Below, in pieces: positions 9,006 through 18,144 of a DNA stretch of 64,000 nucleotides. The stretch spans positions 124,001 to 188,000 of the forward strand of contig NZ_SWLZ01000007.1 in the NCBI RefSeq assembly GCF_005502275.1, written 5' to 3'. The position numbers and the translations under genes were made by a program. Numbering within the stretch: the first letter of the stretch is position 1; every line of letters starts with the position of its first letter. The notes beneath the pieces are model-generated. The model was not told where the DNA came from. It did not search any database and saw only the letters and a list, made by a program, of their open reading frames with translations. This stretch comes from Robertmurraya siralis. GTDB lineage: Bacteria > Bacillota > Bacilli > Bacillales > Cytobacillaceae.

Positions 9006-10322
9006 TTGATTACTTCAAATCTACTAAATGATCTCCAAATGTTTGTAAGTAGTGAAAGGATTGTGAAAGCTCAAAATGGAGATGATTTTTTAGGAAACAG
9101 CGGAAGGATCGTTGTTAAGCCTGAATCAGAAGAAGAAATAACCAAGATATTACAATATGCGAATCTTCATAATCGAAAAATTTCGATCGTTGCCGGTGGA
9201 ACGAAGCGTGGTTTTGGAGGTACAACAGAGGCAGAGGATATTGGTGTCTCACTCGAAAATTTTAAAGGAATTACTGAACACGCAGTTGGAGATATGACGT
9301 TAACCGTCAAATCAGGAACTCCTTTTAAAGAGCTTCAGGCCTATTTAGCGCAATATAATCAAAAAATTTCTTTGGATCCTTTTTATCCAGAGCGCGCAAC
9401 AATTGGTGGTATTATTGCTGCAAATGACAGTGGACCGAAACGCTTAGGTTACGGTTCGGCAAGGGATGCAGTGATCGGATTTCGAATCGCTTACCCAGAT
9501 GGATCGGTGATTCGCTCAGGGGGAAAAGTAGTAAAAAATGTGGCAGGCTATGATATGAATAAACTTTTTATCGGCTCTATGGGGACGATCGGTGTGTTAA
9601 CAGAGGTAACATTAAAGCTGCGTCCACTTCCGCAATATGAAAGCGTTATCTTGCTTGCGTTTCCAGATGGCCATCATGAGTGGCTGAAGAGCTTTGCAGC
9701 TGAACTTCTTGACTCGATGATGGAGCCGATTGCTCTTGAATTATTAAGTCCAACCTTGTCCGAGGACCTTACAGGACACAGAAATTATACAGTTGCCATT
9801 AGTTTTGAAGATGTAGAAACATCCGTTCACTATCAAGAGGAATTTGTAAAGAAAATAAGCCCCCCATCTGTAAACGTCAGCATACTGGAAAAAGAAAAAG
9901 CTTGTCAGTTTTGGGAGCAGTTTTACAATATTGGTCCTAAAGTGACAGAAACAAAAGAGACTGAAGCAACACTAAAAATGGGTGTCGTCAACTTAGATGT
10001 TATCCGTGTGATTCAGGAATGTGAATATATGAGTGATGTCCATCATTTGAAAATTGAAGGGCATGGGGGATTAGGTCATGGTTTGTGTCATGTGCATTTG
10101 TCTGGAGCGGCTGAGGATGTAAAAACAGCGATTGGGCAATTACGGAAGCTAGCTACTGAATTAAATGGCTATGCTGTTTTGAAATATTTACCGTTAAAAC
10201 TTCGTCAAGAAATCACTGTATGGGGAGAACGACCTTCCTATTTCTTTTGGTTAGAGGGCATAAAAGAAAAAATAGATCCTAAAAAAATACTGAATCCGGG
10301 CCGGTTTGTGGGAGGGATATAA
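9006..10322 (+). CDS. glcE: Glycolate oxidase subunit GlcE (FAD-binding)
   Basis: This 438-residue FAD-binding subunit has a PCMH-type domain. It includes VKPESEEEITKILQYA, the glycine-rich VAGGTKRGFGG segment, ERATIGGIIAANDSGPKRLGYG and KVVKNVAGYDMNKLFIGSMG. The last is diagnostic of GlcE rather than GlcD. The shorter C-terminal half lacks the GlcD GEHGVG motif. TTG at 9006 is preferred because AAGGAGAGGG lies just upstream; an ATG at 8961 inside the regulator gene has no ribosome site. The C-terminal end PKKILNPGRFVGG is typical. Together with GlcD and GlcF it oxidises glycolate to glyoxylate and passes electrons to the quinone pool. Many Bacillus species carry only a two-gene version. Confidence 0.85.
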   Translation: MITSNLLNDLQMFVSSERIVKAQNGDDFLGNSGRIVVKPESEEEITKILQYANLHNRKISIVAGGTKRGFGGTTEAEDIGVSLENFKGITEHAVGDMTLTVKSGTPFKELQAYLAQYNQKISLDPFYPERATIGGIIAANDSGPKRLGYGSARDAVIGFRIAYPDGSVIRSGGKVVKNVAGYDMNKLFIGSMGTIGVLTEVTLKLRPLPQYESVILLAFPDGHHEWLKSFAAELLDSMMEPIALELLSPTLSEDLTGHRNYTVAISFEDVETSVHYQEEFVKKISPPSVNVSILEKEKACQFWEQFYNIGPKVTETKETEATLKMGVVNLDVIRVIQECEYMSDVHHLKIEGHGGLGHGLCHVHLSGAAEDVKTAIGQLRKLATELNGYAVLKYLPLKLRQEITVWGERPSYFFWLEGIKEKIDPKKILNPGRFVGGI

Positions 10323-10323
10323 A

Positions 10324-11709
10324 TTGAGTTTAAGAGAAACTGAACTGAAAGGTGAGCCGACTTGTCATACGAACTCTTTAAGTAATTATTTATGGAGTGA
10401 TCCACCAGATGAACATAAATGGGCTGATTGTGTCCATTGTGGCTTATGTTTAGAAGCATGCCCAACTTATGAACAGACTGGTCAGGAACAGCATTCACCA
10501 CGAGGTCGAGTACATTTGATTAAATCAGTGGCGGAAGGAAAATTAGTGGTTGATGATGACTTTGCGGACCCTGTATTCGTTTGTTTGGATTGCCGTGCTT
10601 GTACAACAGCCTGCCCAGCTGATGTGGACGTAGGAGGCTTAATTGAAGAAGCAAGGGGACAGGTTCGTCAGGCGATGCCTTTAAAAGGCTGGAGAGGAAT
10701 GACAAGCAAATTTTTATTAGAAGGGCTGTTCCCACACCAAAGTCGTCTCCACTCGTTGGGGAGTCTGCTCAAATTTTACCAGAAGAGTGGGGTGCAAAAG
10801 GTTGTCAGAAAAACAGGTTTAATCAATATTATGCCGAAGCATCTAGTAGAAATGGAAGCCATTATGCCAGCGATTGGCACACCTGTACAAAAAAAATATA
10901 AGGAGCAAAAGGTCATTAAGGCCAAAGGAGAGACAAAACGAGAAGTTGCGATGTTAACGGGCTGTATAATGGATGTCATGTTTAGTGATATTAATCAATC
11001 GACGATTAATGTGTTAACGAGAAATGGCAACGATGTGAGCATTCCAAAAAATCAAACATGCTGTGGAGCTCTTCATGTCCATGCAGGAGATCGTGAGACA
11101 GGGAGAAAGTTAGCAAAGCAAAATATAGAAGCTTTCAACGCTGCGGAGAAGGTGATTACGAATGCGGCGGGTTGTGGATGTATGCTAAAAGAATATCCTG
11201 AACTGTTTCGTGAAGAACCTGAATGGCGTGAAAAAGCGGAAGAATTTGCGCAAAAAGTAGAGGATATTTCAAAATATTTATACGATACAGGGTATGAGAA
11301 GCCAAAAGTGGAATTAAAAACGCGGATTACGTACCATGATGCGTGTCACCTTGCTCACGGTCAAGGTGTTCGTGAACAACCAAGGGATTTGTTAATCAAT
11401 ATTCCAGGAGTAGAAATGGTCCATATGCCGAATGCTGACCGCTGCTGTGGAAGTGCCGGGGTCTATAACATTACTAATCCTGAAATGGCGGGAGCGGTGT
11501 TAGAAAGTAAAATGGAACATGTTCCTGAGGATGTTGAAATGATTTCAATGGGAAATCCAGGTTGTATGCTGCAAATGGCAGTGGGAGTCGAGAAATACGG
11601 AAGAAACCAGAAAATTGTTCACACCGTTCAATTGCTCGACTTGGCCTACCAAAAAGAAGACGAGAAAGAGAGGGGAAACAATGGTGAAAAAGAGCATGCA
11701 AACGATTGA
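10324..11709 (+). CDS. glcF: Glycolate oxidase iron-sulfur subunit GlcF
   Basis: This 461-residue electron-transfer subunit has two ferredoxin-type 4Fe-4S motifs near the N-terminus (CVHCGLCLEACP and CLDCRACTTACP). Two cysteine-rich CCG domains follow, with CCGAL and CCGSAG motifs that are typical of GlcF/HdrD-like proteins. TTG at 10324 is favoured by GGGAGGG at 10310-10316, immediately after the glcE stop region. The 3' end overlaps glcD by 29 bases, so translation is coupled. It links the flavin subunits to the membrane quinone pool. Confidence 0.87.
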   Translation: MSLRETELKGEPTCHTNSLSNYLWSDPPDEHKWADCVHCGLCLEACPTYEQTGQEQHSPRGRVHLIKSVAEGKLVVDDDFADPVFVCLDCRACTTACPADVDVGGLIEEARGQVRQAMPLKGWRGMTSKFLLEGLFPHQSRLHSLGSLLKFYQKSGVQKVVRKTGLINIMPKHLVEMEAIMPAIGTPVQKKYKEQKVIKAKGETKREVAMLTGCIMDVMFSDINQSTINVLTRNGNDVSIPKNQTCCGALHVHAGDRETGRKLAKQNIEAFNAAEKVITNAAGCGCMLKEYPELFREEPEWREKAEEFAQKVEDISKYLYDTGYEKPKVELKTRITYHDACHLAHGQGVREQPRDLLINIPGVEMVHMPNADRCCGSAGVYNITNPEMAGAVLESKMEHVPEDVEMISMGNPGCMLQMAVGVEKYGRNQKIVHTVQLLDLAYQKEDEKERGNNGEKEHAND

Positions 11710-13141
11710 CAAAGATATTATGAATCTAGCAAAAATAGTCGGTGAAAAAGAGATTTTATTTAAGCAAGCTGATTTGCTTGCTTATGATTGTGATGGCTTC
11801 ACGATTCATAAGCATCTCCCAAAGGCAGTAGTTTTTCCAAACAGCACAAAAGAGGTTGCTGAAGTGGTCAAATATTGCAATGCGAATCAATTGCCTTTTC
11901 TAGCCCGTGGTGCAGGGACCGGTTTAAGTGGAGGAGCCATACCGTTAAATGGGGAAGTAATCATTAGTTTAGTTAAAATGAAACGGCTGTTAAGTGTGGA
12001 CTTGGAAAACAGGCGCGCCGTTGTTGAACCTGGTTTTGTAAATCTTAAATTAACGAATTCAATAGCCGATAAAGGCTATTACTATGCACCGGACCCTTCT
12101 AGCCAATATGCCTGTACGATTGGCGGTAATGTTGCGGAAAATGCTGGTGGGGCCCATTGTTTAAAGTATGGCGTCACAACGAACCATATTTTGGGACTAG
12201 AGGTTGTCATGCCAAGCGGAGAAATTATTGATATTAGTACAAATGGTGTTCTTGATCTTCCTGGTTATGATCTATTGGGGCTTTTGACCGGTTCAGAAGG
12301 TACTCTAGGAATCGTCACAAAAATTACGGTTCGAATTTTGAAAAATCCAGAAGCAAAGCAAACGGTTCTTGCTTATTTTGATAAGGTCGAAGACGGGAGT
12401 CAAGCAGTATCTGATATTATTTCTTCAGGAATTGTCCCTGCTGCTCTTGAAATGATGGATAAGATTGCAATTGAAGGAGTGGAGTCGGCAGCGTTTCCAG
12501 TTGGTCACCCAAAGGATATAGAAGCTTTGTTATTAATTGAAGTAGATGGGATTTCGGTCGGAATCACGGAGCAGATCAAACAAATTCTTGAGGTTTGTAA
12601 GACACGTAATGTGCGGGAGGTAAAGGTGGCTCAAAGCGAAGAAGAACGGGGGAGATGGTGGGCGAATCGTAAAACAGGATTTGGTGCGATGGGAGCCATC
12701 TCTCCTGATTATCTTGTTCAGGATGGGGTCATTCCACGGAGCCGATTACCTGAGGTTCTTGCGCGAATTAATAAAATAAGTGAAGAGAGCGGATTAAGAA
12801 TCGCTAATATTTTCCATGCCGGAGATGGAAATTTACACCCGCTCGTTCTTTTTGACGCAAGACAGCCTGGCCAAACAGAGAAAGCATTAGCTGCAGGAAG
12901 TGAGTGTCTGCGAGTTTGTGCTGATGTAGGTGGTACAATTACGGGGGAACATGGTGTCGGAATCGAAAAAAGAGAAGAAATGCGTTTTGTGTTTACGGAG
13001 CGGGAAATCGCGGCACAGACCGATATTCGAGATGTATTCAATCCTCATAATTTATTAAATGCCGGTAAATTGTTTCCATCTCCAGGTCGTTGTGCTGAGG
13101 TCAAAAAAGAAATGAAGAACGGAAGAGAGGCCTTTGCCTAA
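11681..13141 (+). CDS. glcD: Glycolate oxidase subunit GlcD (FAD-linked)
   Basis: This 486-residue catalytic flavoprotein has a PCMH FAD-binding domain at about residues 45-220 (ARGAGTGLSGGA, PDPSSQYACTIGGNVAENAG). A FAD-oxidase C-terminal domain carries the HAGDGNLHPL and GEHGVGIEK motifs. This is the subunit in which glycolate is oxidised. The ATG at 11681 follows GAGAGGGG and overlaps the end of glcF. A larger frame starting upstream has no ribosome site. The glcE-F-D order differs from the glcDEF order of enteric bacteria. Confidence 0.88.
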   Translation: MVKKSMQTIDKDIMNLAKIVGEKEILFKQADLLAYDCDGFTIHKHLPKAVVFPNSTKEVAEVVKYCNANQLPFLARGAGTGLSGGAIPLNGEVIISLVKMKRLLSVDLENRRAVVEPGFVNLKLTNSIADKGYYYAPDPSSQYACTIGGNVAENAGGAHCLKYGVTTNHILGLEVVMPSGEIIDISTNGVLDLPGYDLLGLLTGSEGTLGIVTKITVRILKNPEAKQTVLAYFDKVEDGSQAVSDIISSGIVPAALEMMDKIAIEGVESAAFPVGHPKDIEALLLIEVDGISVGITEQIKQILEVCKTRNVREVKVAQSEEERGRWWANRKTGFGAMGAISPDYLVQDGVIPRSRLPEVLARINKISEESGLRIANIFHAGDGNLHPLVLFDARQPGQTEKALAAGSECLRVCADVGGTITGEHGVGIEKREEMRFVFTEREIAAQTDIRDVFNPHNLLNAGKLFPSPGRCAEVKKEMKNGREAFA

Positions 13142-13291
13142 TGGTAAAAATAATTTGTTCAGGGAGGTTTTTCGATGTGGAGAAGGTCGTTATTATGCGA
13201 TTATGAATGCAACGTAGGCAAAGAGATAAAATTTTTAGAAAATTATTGAAAGATGTTTTTCCCCGTGATATTATTTTTTTAGAGAAAATAT

Positions 13292-13304
13292 GAAACGATG
13301 TTTC
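13292..13304. promoter_or_regulatory. Inverted repeat upstream of malate synthase
   Basis: GAAAC-GAT-GTTTC lies 32-44 bases upstream of the glcB start. A short dyad of this kind is plausible as an operator for the IclR-family protein encoded at 16712, but no second copy outside the repeat elements was seen. Confidence 0.3.
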
Positions 13305-13335
13305 GTAATAACAAACAAAAAAGGAGGATGTACAA

Positions 13336-15516
13336 ATGTCTGAATATGTAAAAATTAGGAATCTAAAGGTTGCGCAAGTTCTTGCTAATTTCATTAATAA
13401 GGAAGCGCTGCCAGAAAGTCAGGTTGAGGAGGGCGCTTTTTGGGAAGGTTTCGAAAAGCTCATTATTGATTTGGCCCCAAGGAATAAAGAATTGCTTGCC
13501 AAACGTGAGGAAATTCAAGAAAAGCTCCATGCATGGCATAAAGAAAATCAAGAGTTTAAATTTGAACAATACAAAAGCTTTTTAGAGGAAATCGGTTATC
13601 TAGAACAAGAGGTCGAAGACTATAAAGTAACAACAAATCATGTAGATGATGAAGTTGCTTTGCAGCCTGGCCCACAATTAGTCGTTCCTGTCGATAATGC
13701 CCGATACGCCTTAAATGCTGCAAATGCCCGGTGGGGAAGCTTATATGACGCCCTTTATGGAACCGATGTCATTAGTGAGGAAGGCGGAGCTGAGCGCAGT
13801 GGGGGTTACAACCCGATTAGGGGGCAAAAGGTGATTCAGTTTGCGAGAAAATTCCTCGATAAAGCAGCATCTCTTTCTAATGCTTCGCATGAGGAGGTAG
13901 TGAAATATGCAGTGGTGGATGGCAGATTGGCTGTAACGCTGGAAGATGGAAGAACGACTGGATTAGTTGATCCGTCAAAGCTTGTTGGTTATCAAGGAAG
14001 CACTGAAGCACCGTCTGCTATCCTTTTAAAAAATAATCGACTTCATTTTGAAATCCAGATCGACCCTCAATCTCCAATCGGAAAGTCTGATAAAGCCGGT
14101 GTAAAAGATGTGCTTATGGAAGCAGCTTTAACGACGATTATGGACTGTGAGGACTCAGTGGCAGCAGTCGATGCAGAAGACAAGACGCATGTTTATCGCA
14201 ACTGGCTTGGTTTAATGCGAGGGGATTTAACCGCTACGTTCAAAAAAGGTGAAAAAACCATCACTCGTTCTTTGAATCCAGATCGTTTTTATACTTCTCC
14301 AACTGGTGAGGAAATGGCATTAAATGGTCGCTCCATCATGTTTACAAGAAATGTTGGCCATCTTATGACGACAAATGCCATTTTGGGGCCCAGTGGCGAA
14401 GAGATCCCAGAAGGTATGATGGATACGGTTATTACAAGTTTAATAGGGAAGCATACGCTATTAGGCAATGGGAAGTATCAGAATAGTGCTAAAGGTTCCA
14501 TCTATATCGTCAAGCCCAAAATGCATGGATCAGATGAAGTAGCATTCGCCAATGAGCTTTTTGATCGAGTTGAGGATCTGCTTGGACTTGAGCGAAATAC
14601 ATTAAAAATTGGTGTTATGGATGAGGAAAGAAGGACTTCCATTAATTTGAAGAACGCGATCAGTAAAGTCAAAGAACGAATTGTCTTCATTAATACTGGA
14701 TTTCTTGATCGAACCGGAGACGAAATGCATACTTCTATGGAAGCAGGTGCAATGATTCGTAAAAATGATATGAAGTCAACGGCGTGGCTGCAGGGCTATG
14801 AGAATTCCAACGTAAATGTCGGATTATCGGTTGGTTTTCAAGGCCATGCACAAATTGGGAAAGGTATGTGGGCAATCCCTGATCTAATGGCAGAGATGAT
14901 TAAGCAAAAGGTCGTACATCCTAAATCGGGTGCAAATACAGCGTGGGTTCCGTCCCCAACCGCAGCAACTTTGCATGCCCTTCATTATCATGAGGTTGAT
15001 GTTATAGCTGTTCAAAACAAGCTCTTAAAAGAAGAAGCGGCAGATTATCGCAATGATATTTTACAAATTCCAGTCGTTGAAAATCCAGCATGGACACCAG
15101 AGGAAATTCAACAAGAGCTTGATAATAATGCACAAGGTATTTTAGGATATGTCGTCCGTTGGGTTGAGCAAGGAGTTGGCTGTTCAAAGGTTCCCGATAT
15201 TAATAATATTGGGTTGATGGAGGATCGGGCGACATTGCGGATTTCAAGTCAGCATATGGCGAACTGGCTACATCATGGGATTGTAACAGAAGAACAGGTT
15301 TTAGAGACGCTGAAGCGTATGGCAAAAGTTGTTGATGAACAAAACGCTGGTGATGCGAACTATCGTCCAATGTCCGCTAACTATGATGATTCAGTCGCCT
15401 TCCAAGCAGCATGTGATTTGGTCTTTAAAGGATATGAACAGCCAAGCGGTTATACGGAGCCTATTTTACATCGCCGTCGTGCAGAATTTAAGGCAAAAAT
15501 CAAAGTTGGAAGTTAA
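13336..15516 (+). CDS. glcB: Malate synthase G
   Basis: This enzyme condenses glyoxylate with acetyl-CoA to malate, the step that follows glycolate oxidase. Its 726 residues match the G isoform and not the shorter A isoform. Visible family motifs are [18 protein letters not shown] (catalytic acidic residues), [12 protein letters not shown], and the late [19 protein letters not shown] segment with the cysteine/lysine region. The ATG at 13336 follows AAAGGAGG. The 194-base gap to glcD contains an inverted repeat, so it may have its own promoter as well as read-through. A strong terminator follows. Confidence 0.92.
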   Translation: MSEYVKIRNLKVAQVLANFINKEALPESQVEEGAFWEGFEKLIIDLAPRNKELLAKREEIQEKLHAWHKENQEFKFEQYKSFLEEIGYLEQEVEDYKVTTNHVDDEVALQPGPQLVVPVDNARYALNAANARWGSLYDALYGTDVISEEGGAERSGGYNPIRGQKVIQFARKFLDKAASLSNASHEEVVKYAVVDGRLAVTLEDGRTTGLVDPSKLVGYQGSTEAPSAILLKNNRLHFEIQIDPQSPIGKSDKAGVKDVLMEAALTTIMDCEDSVAAVDAEDKTHVYRNWLGLMRGDLTATFKKGEKTITRSLNPDRFYTSPTGEEMALNGRSIMFTRNVGHLMTTNAILGPSGEEIPEGMMDTVITSLIGKHTLLGNGKYQNSAKGSIYIVKPKMHGSDEVAFANELFDRVEDLLGLERNTLKIGVMDEERRTSINLKNAISKVKERIVFINTGFLDRTGDEMHTSMEAGAMIRKNDMKSTAWLQGYENSNVNVGLSVGFQGHAQIGKGMWAIPDLMAEMIKQKVVHPKSGANTAWVPSPTAATLHALHYHEVDVIAVQNKLLKEEAADYRNDILQIPVVENPAWTPEEIQQELDNNAQGILGYVVRWVEQGVGCSKVPDINNIGLMEDRATLRISSQHMANWLHHGIVTEEQVLETLKRMAKVVDEQNAGDANYRPMSANYDDSVAFQAACDLVFKGYEQPSGYTEPILHRRRAEFKAKIKVGS

Positions 15517-15530
15517 GTAATTGACTTTAA

Positions 15531-15566
15531 AGAGGGCATTCATCATTGAAAGGAATGCCTCTTTTT
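15531..15566 (+). terminator. Terminator after malate synthase
   Basis: AGAGGGCATTC (15531-15541) pairs with GAATGCCTCT (15553-15562, one bulge) and is followed by TTTTT. Confidence 0.75.
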
Positions 15567-15574
15567 CTTAGGGA

Positions 15575-15690
15575 AAGGAGCTACTTTTAGCCGCTTTGGG
15601 TGAGACGTATGAAGAATCGATGCACAGCAATTTTTTGACAAAGAAAATCATCCGCCTGCATAAAAAATTGCAGCAGCACTTTTTTAACCT
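15575..15690 (+). other. Coding-like remnant cut by a repeat element
   Basis: One plus-strand frame reads GKELLLAALGETYEESMHS... and FLTKKIIRLHKKLQQ before entering the repeat at 15691. No good start or ribosome site exists. It may be the stub of a small gene truncated by insertion. I do not recognise the family. Confidence 0.25.
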
Positions 15691-15826
15691 AGGATTTGTT
15701 ATATGTCGGTGTTGGTTTTTGACTTATTTTCTCAACCTTTCAGGATGATTGAAAGACGTGTGAAACCAAGGTTTCCCACGAAAAGCGCCAAAAATCGTTT
15801 TCTCAACAATATGGTTTAACAAAACC
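15691..15826. repeat. MITE-like element, copy A
   Basis: The left end, GGATTTGTTATATGTCGG, and the right end, TGGTTTAACAAAACCT, are imperfect inverted repeats. The middle contains GAAACCAAGGTTTC, an inverted repeat also seen in altered form in copies D and E. About 136 bp, non-coding, lying between glcB and the FAH gene. Confidence 0.6.
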
Positions 15827-15859
15827 TAAACTTAAAGTTTTACCGAGAGGAGTGGAACA

Positions 15860-16636
15860 ATGAAATTTACACGCTTTACAGTGGACACTATTGAGTATAA
15901 AGGGGTGCTGGTTGAAGACGGCATAAGAGAAATAAAAGGAAATATATTTGCAGACTGGGAATATACAGGAAAGGTTTTTTCAATGGATGAAGTAAAGCTT
16001 TTAGCCCCACTCGCTCCCAATCAAATAATTGGGATTGGCGCCAATTATGTAGCAAGTCCTGATGAACGACCGAACGAACTGCCTGAAATTCCTGTTTTCT
16101 TTTTTAAACCAATTTCCTCAGTCATTGGTCCAGAGGATGAGATTATCATTCCAGCAGGCTGCGATACTGTAAAATTTGAATCTGAACTTGCCGCTGTGAT
16201 CGGAAGAAAAGCTAAAAATATTTCAGAAGAACAGGTCTTTGATTATGTGTTTGGCTATACTGTTGGAAATGATGTCACAGCTCCTGCCTATTTTCATGAA
16301 ACAGGTCATTGGACAATTGGAAAATCGTTTGACACCTTTACTCCATTGGGACCGTTCATTGAAACCGAAATCGATCCATTATCAATAAGAGTGAAATCGA
16401 GATTGAACGGGGAAGAAAAACAAAATAGCGGTCAAGAATTAATGATAATATCCACCGCAAAAATGATTTCTTATCTTTCTCATGTTATGACGCTGCAGCC
16501 TGGGGATGTGATTTTAACTGGCAGTCCTGTAGGAGCAGAGTTTGTTCGTGCTGGAGATGTGATAGAATGTGATATAGAGGGGATTGGCATATTGAGGAAT
16601 TCTTTTGTGAAAGAAGCGGTGTCCGTCGATCGCTAA
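15860..16636 (+). CDS. Fumarylacetoacetate hydrolase (FAH) family protein
   Basis: This 258-residue cytosolic enzyme has the FAH C-terminal fold. The metal ligands are expected in FESELA (E-x-E) and YTVGNDVTA (D), with GKSFDTFTPLGP and LTGSPVGA as the substrate-loop motifs. The ATG at 15860 follows GAGAGGAGTGG. Family members hydrolyse acylpyruvates, decarboxylate or tautomerise oxaloacetate, or act in aromatic degradation. Its place beside malate synthase makes an oxaloacetate-related activity attractive, but this is inference only. It lies downstream of repeat copy A, so its promoter may derive from that element. Confidence 0.8.
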   Translation: MKFTRFTVDTIEYKGVLVEDGIREIKGNIFADWEYTGKVFSMDEVKLLAPLAPNQIIGIGANYVASPDERPNELPEIPVFFFKPISSVIGPEDEIIIPAGCDTVKFESELAAVIGRKAKNISEEQVFDYVFGYTVGNDVTAPAYFHETGHWTIGKSFDTFTPLGPFIETEIDPLSIRVKSRLNGEEKQNSGQELMIISTAKMISYLSHVMTLQPGDVILTGSPVGAEFVRAGDVIECDIEGIGILRNSFVKEAVSVDR

Positions 16637-16647
16637 GTCATGTAATA

Positions 16648-16679
16648 ATGGCTCTTTTTCCTTTTTGAAAAGGAGCCAT
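16648..16679 (+). terminator. Terminator after the FAH gene
   Basis: A 13-bp stem, ATGGCTCTTTTTC with GAAAAGGAGCCAT (one wobble pair), has a 6-nt loop. It lies directly before the IclR gene. Confidence 0.55.
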
Positions 16680-16711
16680 CGTTACTTCCTTTGAAGTGGA
16701 GGTGTGAATGG

Positions 16712-17485
16712 ATGGAAAGGGACAATATGGTTAAATCAGTGGGACGAGCACTGGATATTATTAATTTAGTAAGCTCGAAAAAAGGGGGGTTAGGTGTAAC
16801 AGAAATCGCAAAGCAAGTCGACATTAACAAAAGCTCGGTTTACCGGATTCTTTCTACATTAGCTCAGTATGGCTATATTGAACAAGATGTTGATACTGGC
16901 CGTTATAAATTAGGCTATAAATTTCTTGATATTAGTTCGAAACTGTTGGAATCAATCGATATCAGAACAGAGGCAAAACCCTTTTTATTGGAGTTAGAAC
17001 GGGAAACAAATGAAGTTATTCACTTAGCTGTATGGGATCAGGGCGAGGTTGTATACATTGAAAAACTGGAAGGAAATCAAACATTACGCATGCATTCAAA
17101 GGTCGGAAAGCGGGCTCCCATGCATTGCACTTCAGTTGGCAAAGCAATTCTTGCTTACCTACCATTAAATGTCGTAGAAGATATTATTGAACGGAAAGGG
17201 CTTCCGATCCATACAGAAGCAACGATTACTGAAAAAGAGGCATTTCTAAAAGAACTAGTTAAAATCAAGCAAAAAGGGTACGCTTTAGATTTGGAAGAGA
17301 ATGAATATGGAATCACTTGCATTGCAGTTCCACTTTTTGATCATTTGGGGAAAGTCATAGCATCCGTAAGTATTTCCGGACCAACGATGAGGATGACGAC
17401 CACAAGATTGGAACAATTGAAAATAAAAATGAAGGAAGCTGGAGCGAAAATATCAGGAAGATTAGGGTATGTAAATACCGTTTAA
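16712..17485 (+). CDS. IclR-family transcriptional regulator
   Basis: This 257-residue protein has an N-terminal winged helix (SVGRALDIINLV, LGVTEIAKQVDINKSSVYRILSTL). A GAF-like IclR effector domain follows, with the conserved GKRAPMHCTSVGKAILAYLP motif. The ATG at 16712 follows GGAGGTG; upstream TTG at 16691 has no ribosome site. IclR proteins commonly sense glyoxylate, pyruvate or related acids, which fits this glyoxylate-producing locus. The locus thus has two regulators of different families, GntR and IclR. Confidence 0.85.
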   Translation: MERDNMVKSVGRALDIINLVSSKKGGLGVTEIAKQVDINKSSVYRILSTLAQYGYIEQDVDTGRYKLGYKFLDISSKLLESIDIRTEAKPFLLELERETNEVIHLAVWDQGEVVYIEKLEGNQTLRMHSKVGKRAPMHCTSVGKAILAYLPLNVVEDIIERKGLPIHTEATITEKEAFLKELVKIKQKGYALDLEENEYGITCIAVPLFDHLGKVIASVSISGPTMRMTTTRLEQLKIKMKEAGAKISGRLGYVNTV

Positions 17486-17499
17486 GGAATAAATGAAAT

Positions 17500-17645
17500 T
17501 GATGTCAGTGCTGATTTTTTTGGCTCATTTTTTCGCTGATTTCATAAAAAGAAAGGAGAAAATTTGTTTTCTCCTTTCTTTTTATGAAATCACGGATCTT
17601 TCAGCATAGCTGAAAATCGTTTTCTCAATAATATGGTTTAACAAT
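17500..17645. repeat. MITE-like element, copy B, with 25-bp perfect hairpin
   Basis: The left end is decayed (GATGTCAGTGCTGATTTTTT) and the right end is conserved (AAAATCGTTTTCTCAATAAT, then GGTTTAACAA). Between them a perfect 25-bp stem (17538-17562 with 17567-17591, loop TTTG) could also act as terminator for the IclR gene. Confidence 0.55.
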
Positions 17646-17769
17646 TCAATAAAAAATCTCGAAGCTTTGTTTCACAATGATGAAGCGATTGAACGTACAG
17701 GTAAAGAACGGTATAGATTGGAAAATGTACGTCTTTTAAAATTTACTTATGCTGAGTCCATTTCATAAT
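17646..17769 (+). pseudogene. Unassigned coding remnant abutting repeat copy B
   Basis: Immediately after the repeat one frame runs without a start as SIKNLEALFHNDEAIERTG, then KERYRLENVRLLKFTYAES, to a stop at 17767-17769. It looks like the C-terminal end of a protein whose 5' part was lost. I cannot name the family. Confidence 0.3.
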
Positions 17770-18048
17770 TGCGCACTTCAAGTTAAAAACGAACGTTCAT
17801 TTGACTTTTTCATTATTGTTAACAAGTGCAATTTGTTGTTGTCTCTATGTGAGAAATTTCATAAAAAAGATATTGCAAACAAATTTTTTTATTTCTCTTC
17901 AATACGAGTGCTGTAACTTGATTAACTGTAGAACTTTATAATTTAGAGTCAGAATATGGATTTTATTGTCGTAATAAAATGGAGTGAATTTTCTAAAAAT
18001 TATTGAAACTATATTATAAGTGTGTATAATTTAGGTAGGTACAGACTG
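17770..18048. other. Intergenic region upstream of the permease
   Basis: AT-rich, with no gene seen. An Fnr-like site with one mismatch (TGTGA-GAAATT-TCATA, about 17847-17862) lies nearly 300 bases before the permease start. Confidence 0.3.
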
Positions 18049-18078
18049 TTGTATAACAAAAAATATATTGTTATATAA
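18049..18078. promoter_or_regulatory. Candidate GntR operator before the glycolate permease
   Basis: TTGTATAACAA (18049-18059) matches the FadR-subfamily pattern TNGTNNNACNA. It pairs as an inverted repeat with TTGTTATATAA (18068-18078). The reverse complement of the first arm shares GTTATACAA with the site at 8085-8093. Confidence 0.5.
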
Positions 18079-18144
18079 CTTTGTTGTCTACTATGCAACA
18101 ATTGAAAACATTGTTTTTTATCACCAAACGGAAGGAGAAATGCT

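Noticed and set aside
17847-17862. Fnr-like site before the glycolate permease
   Set aside because: One core mismatch (TCATA for TCACA) and a distance of almost 300 bases make it weak compared with the two perfect sites.
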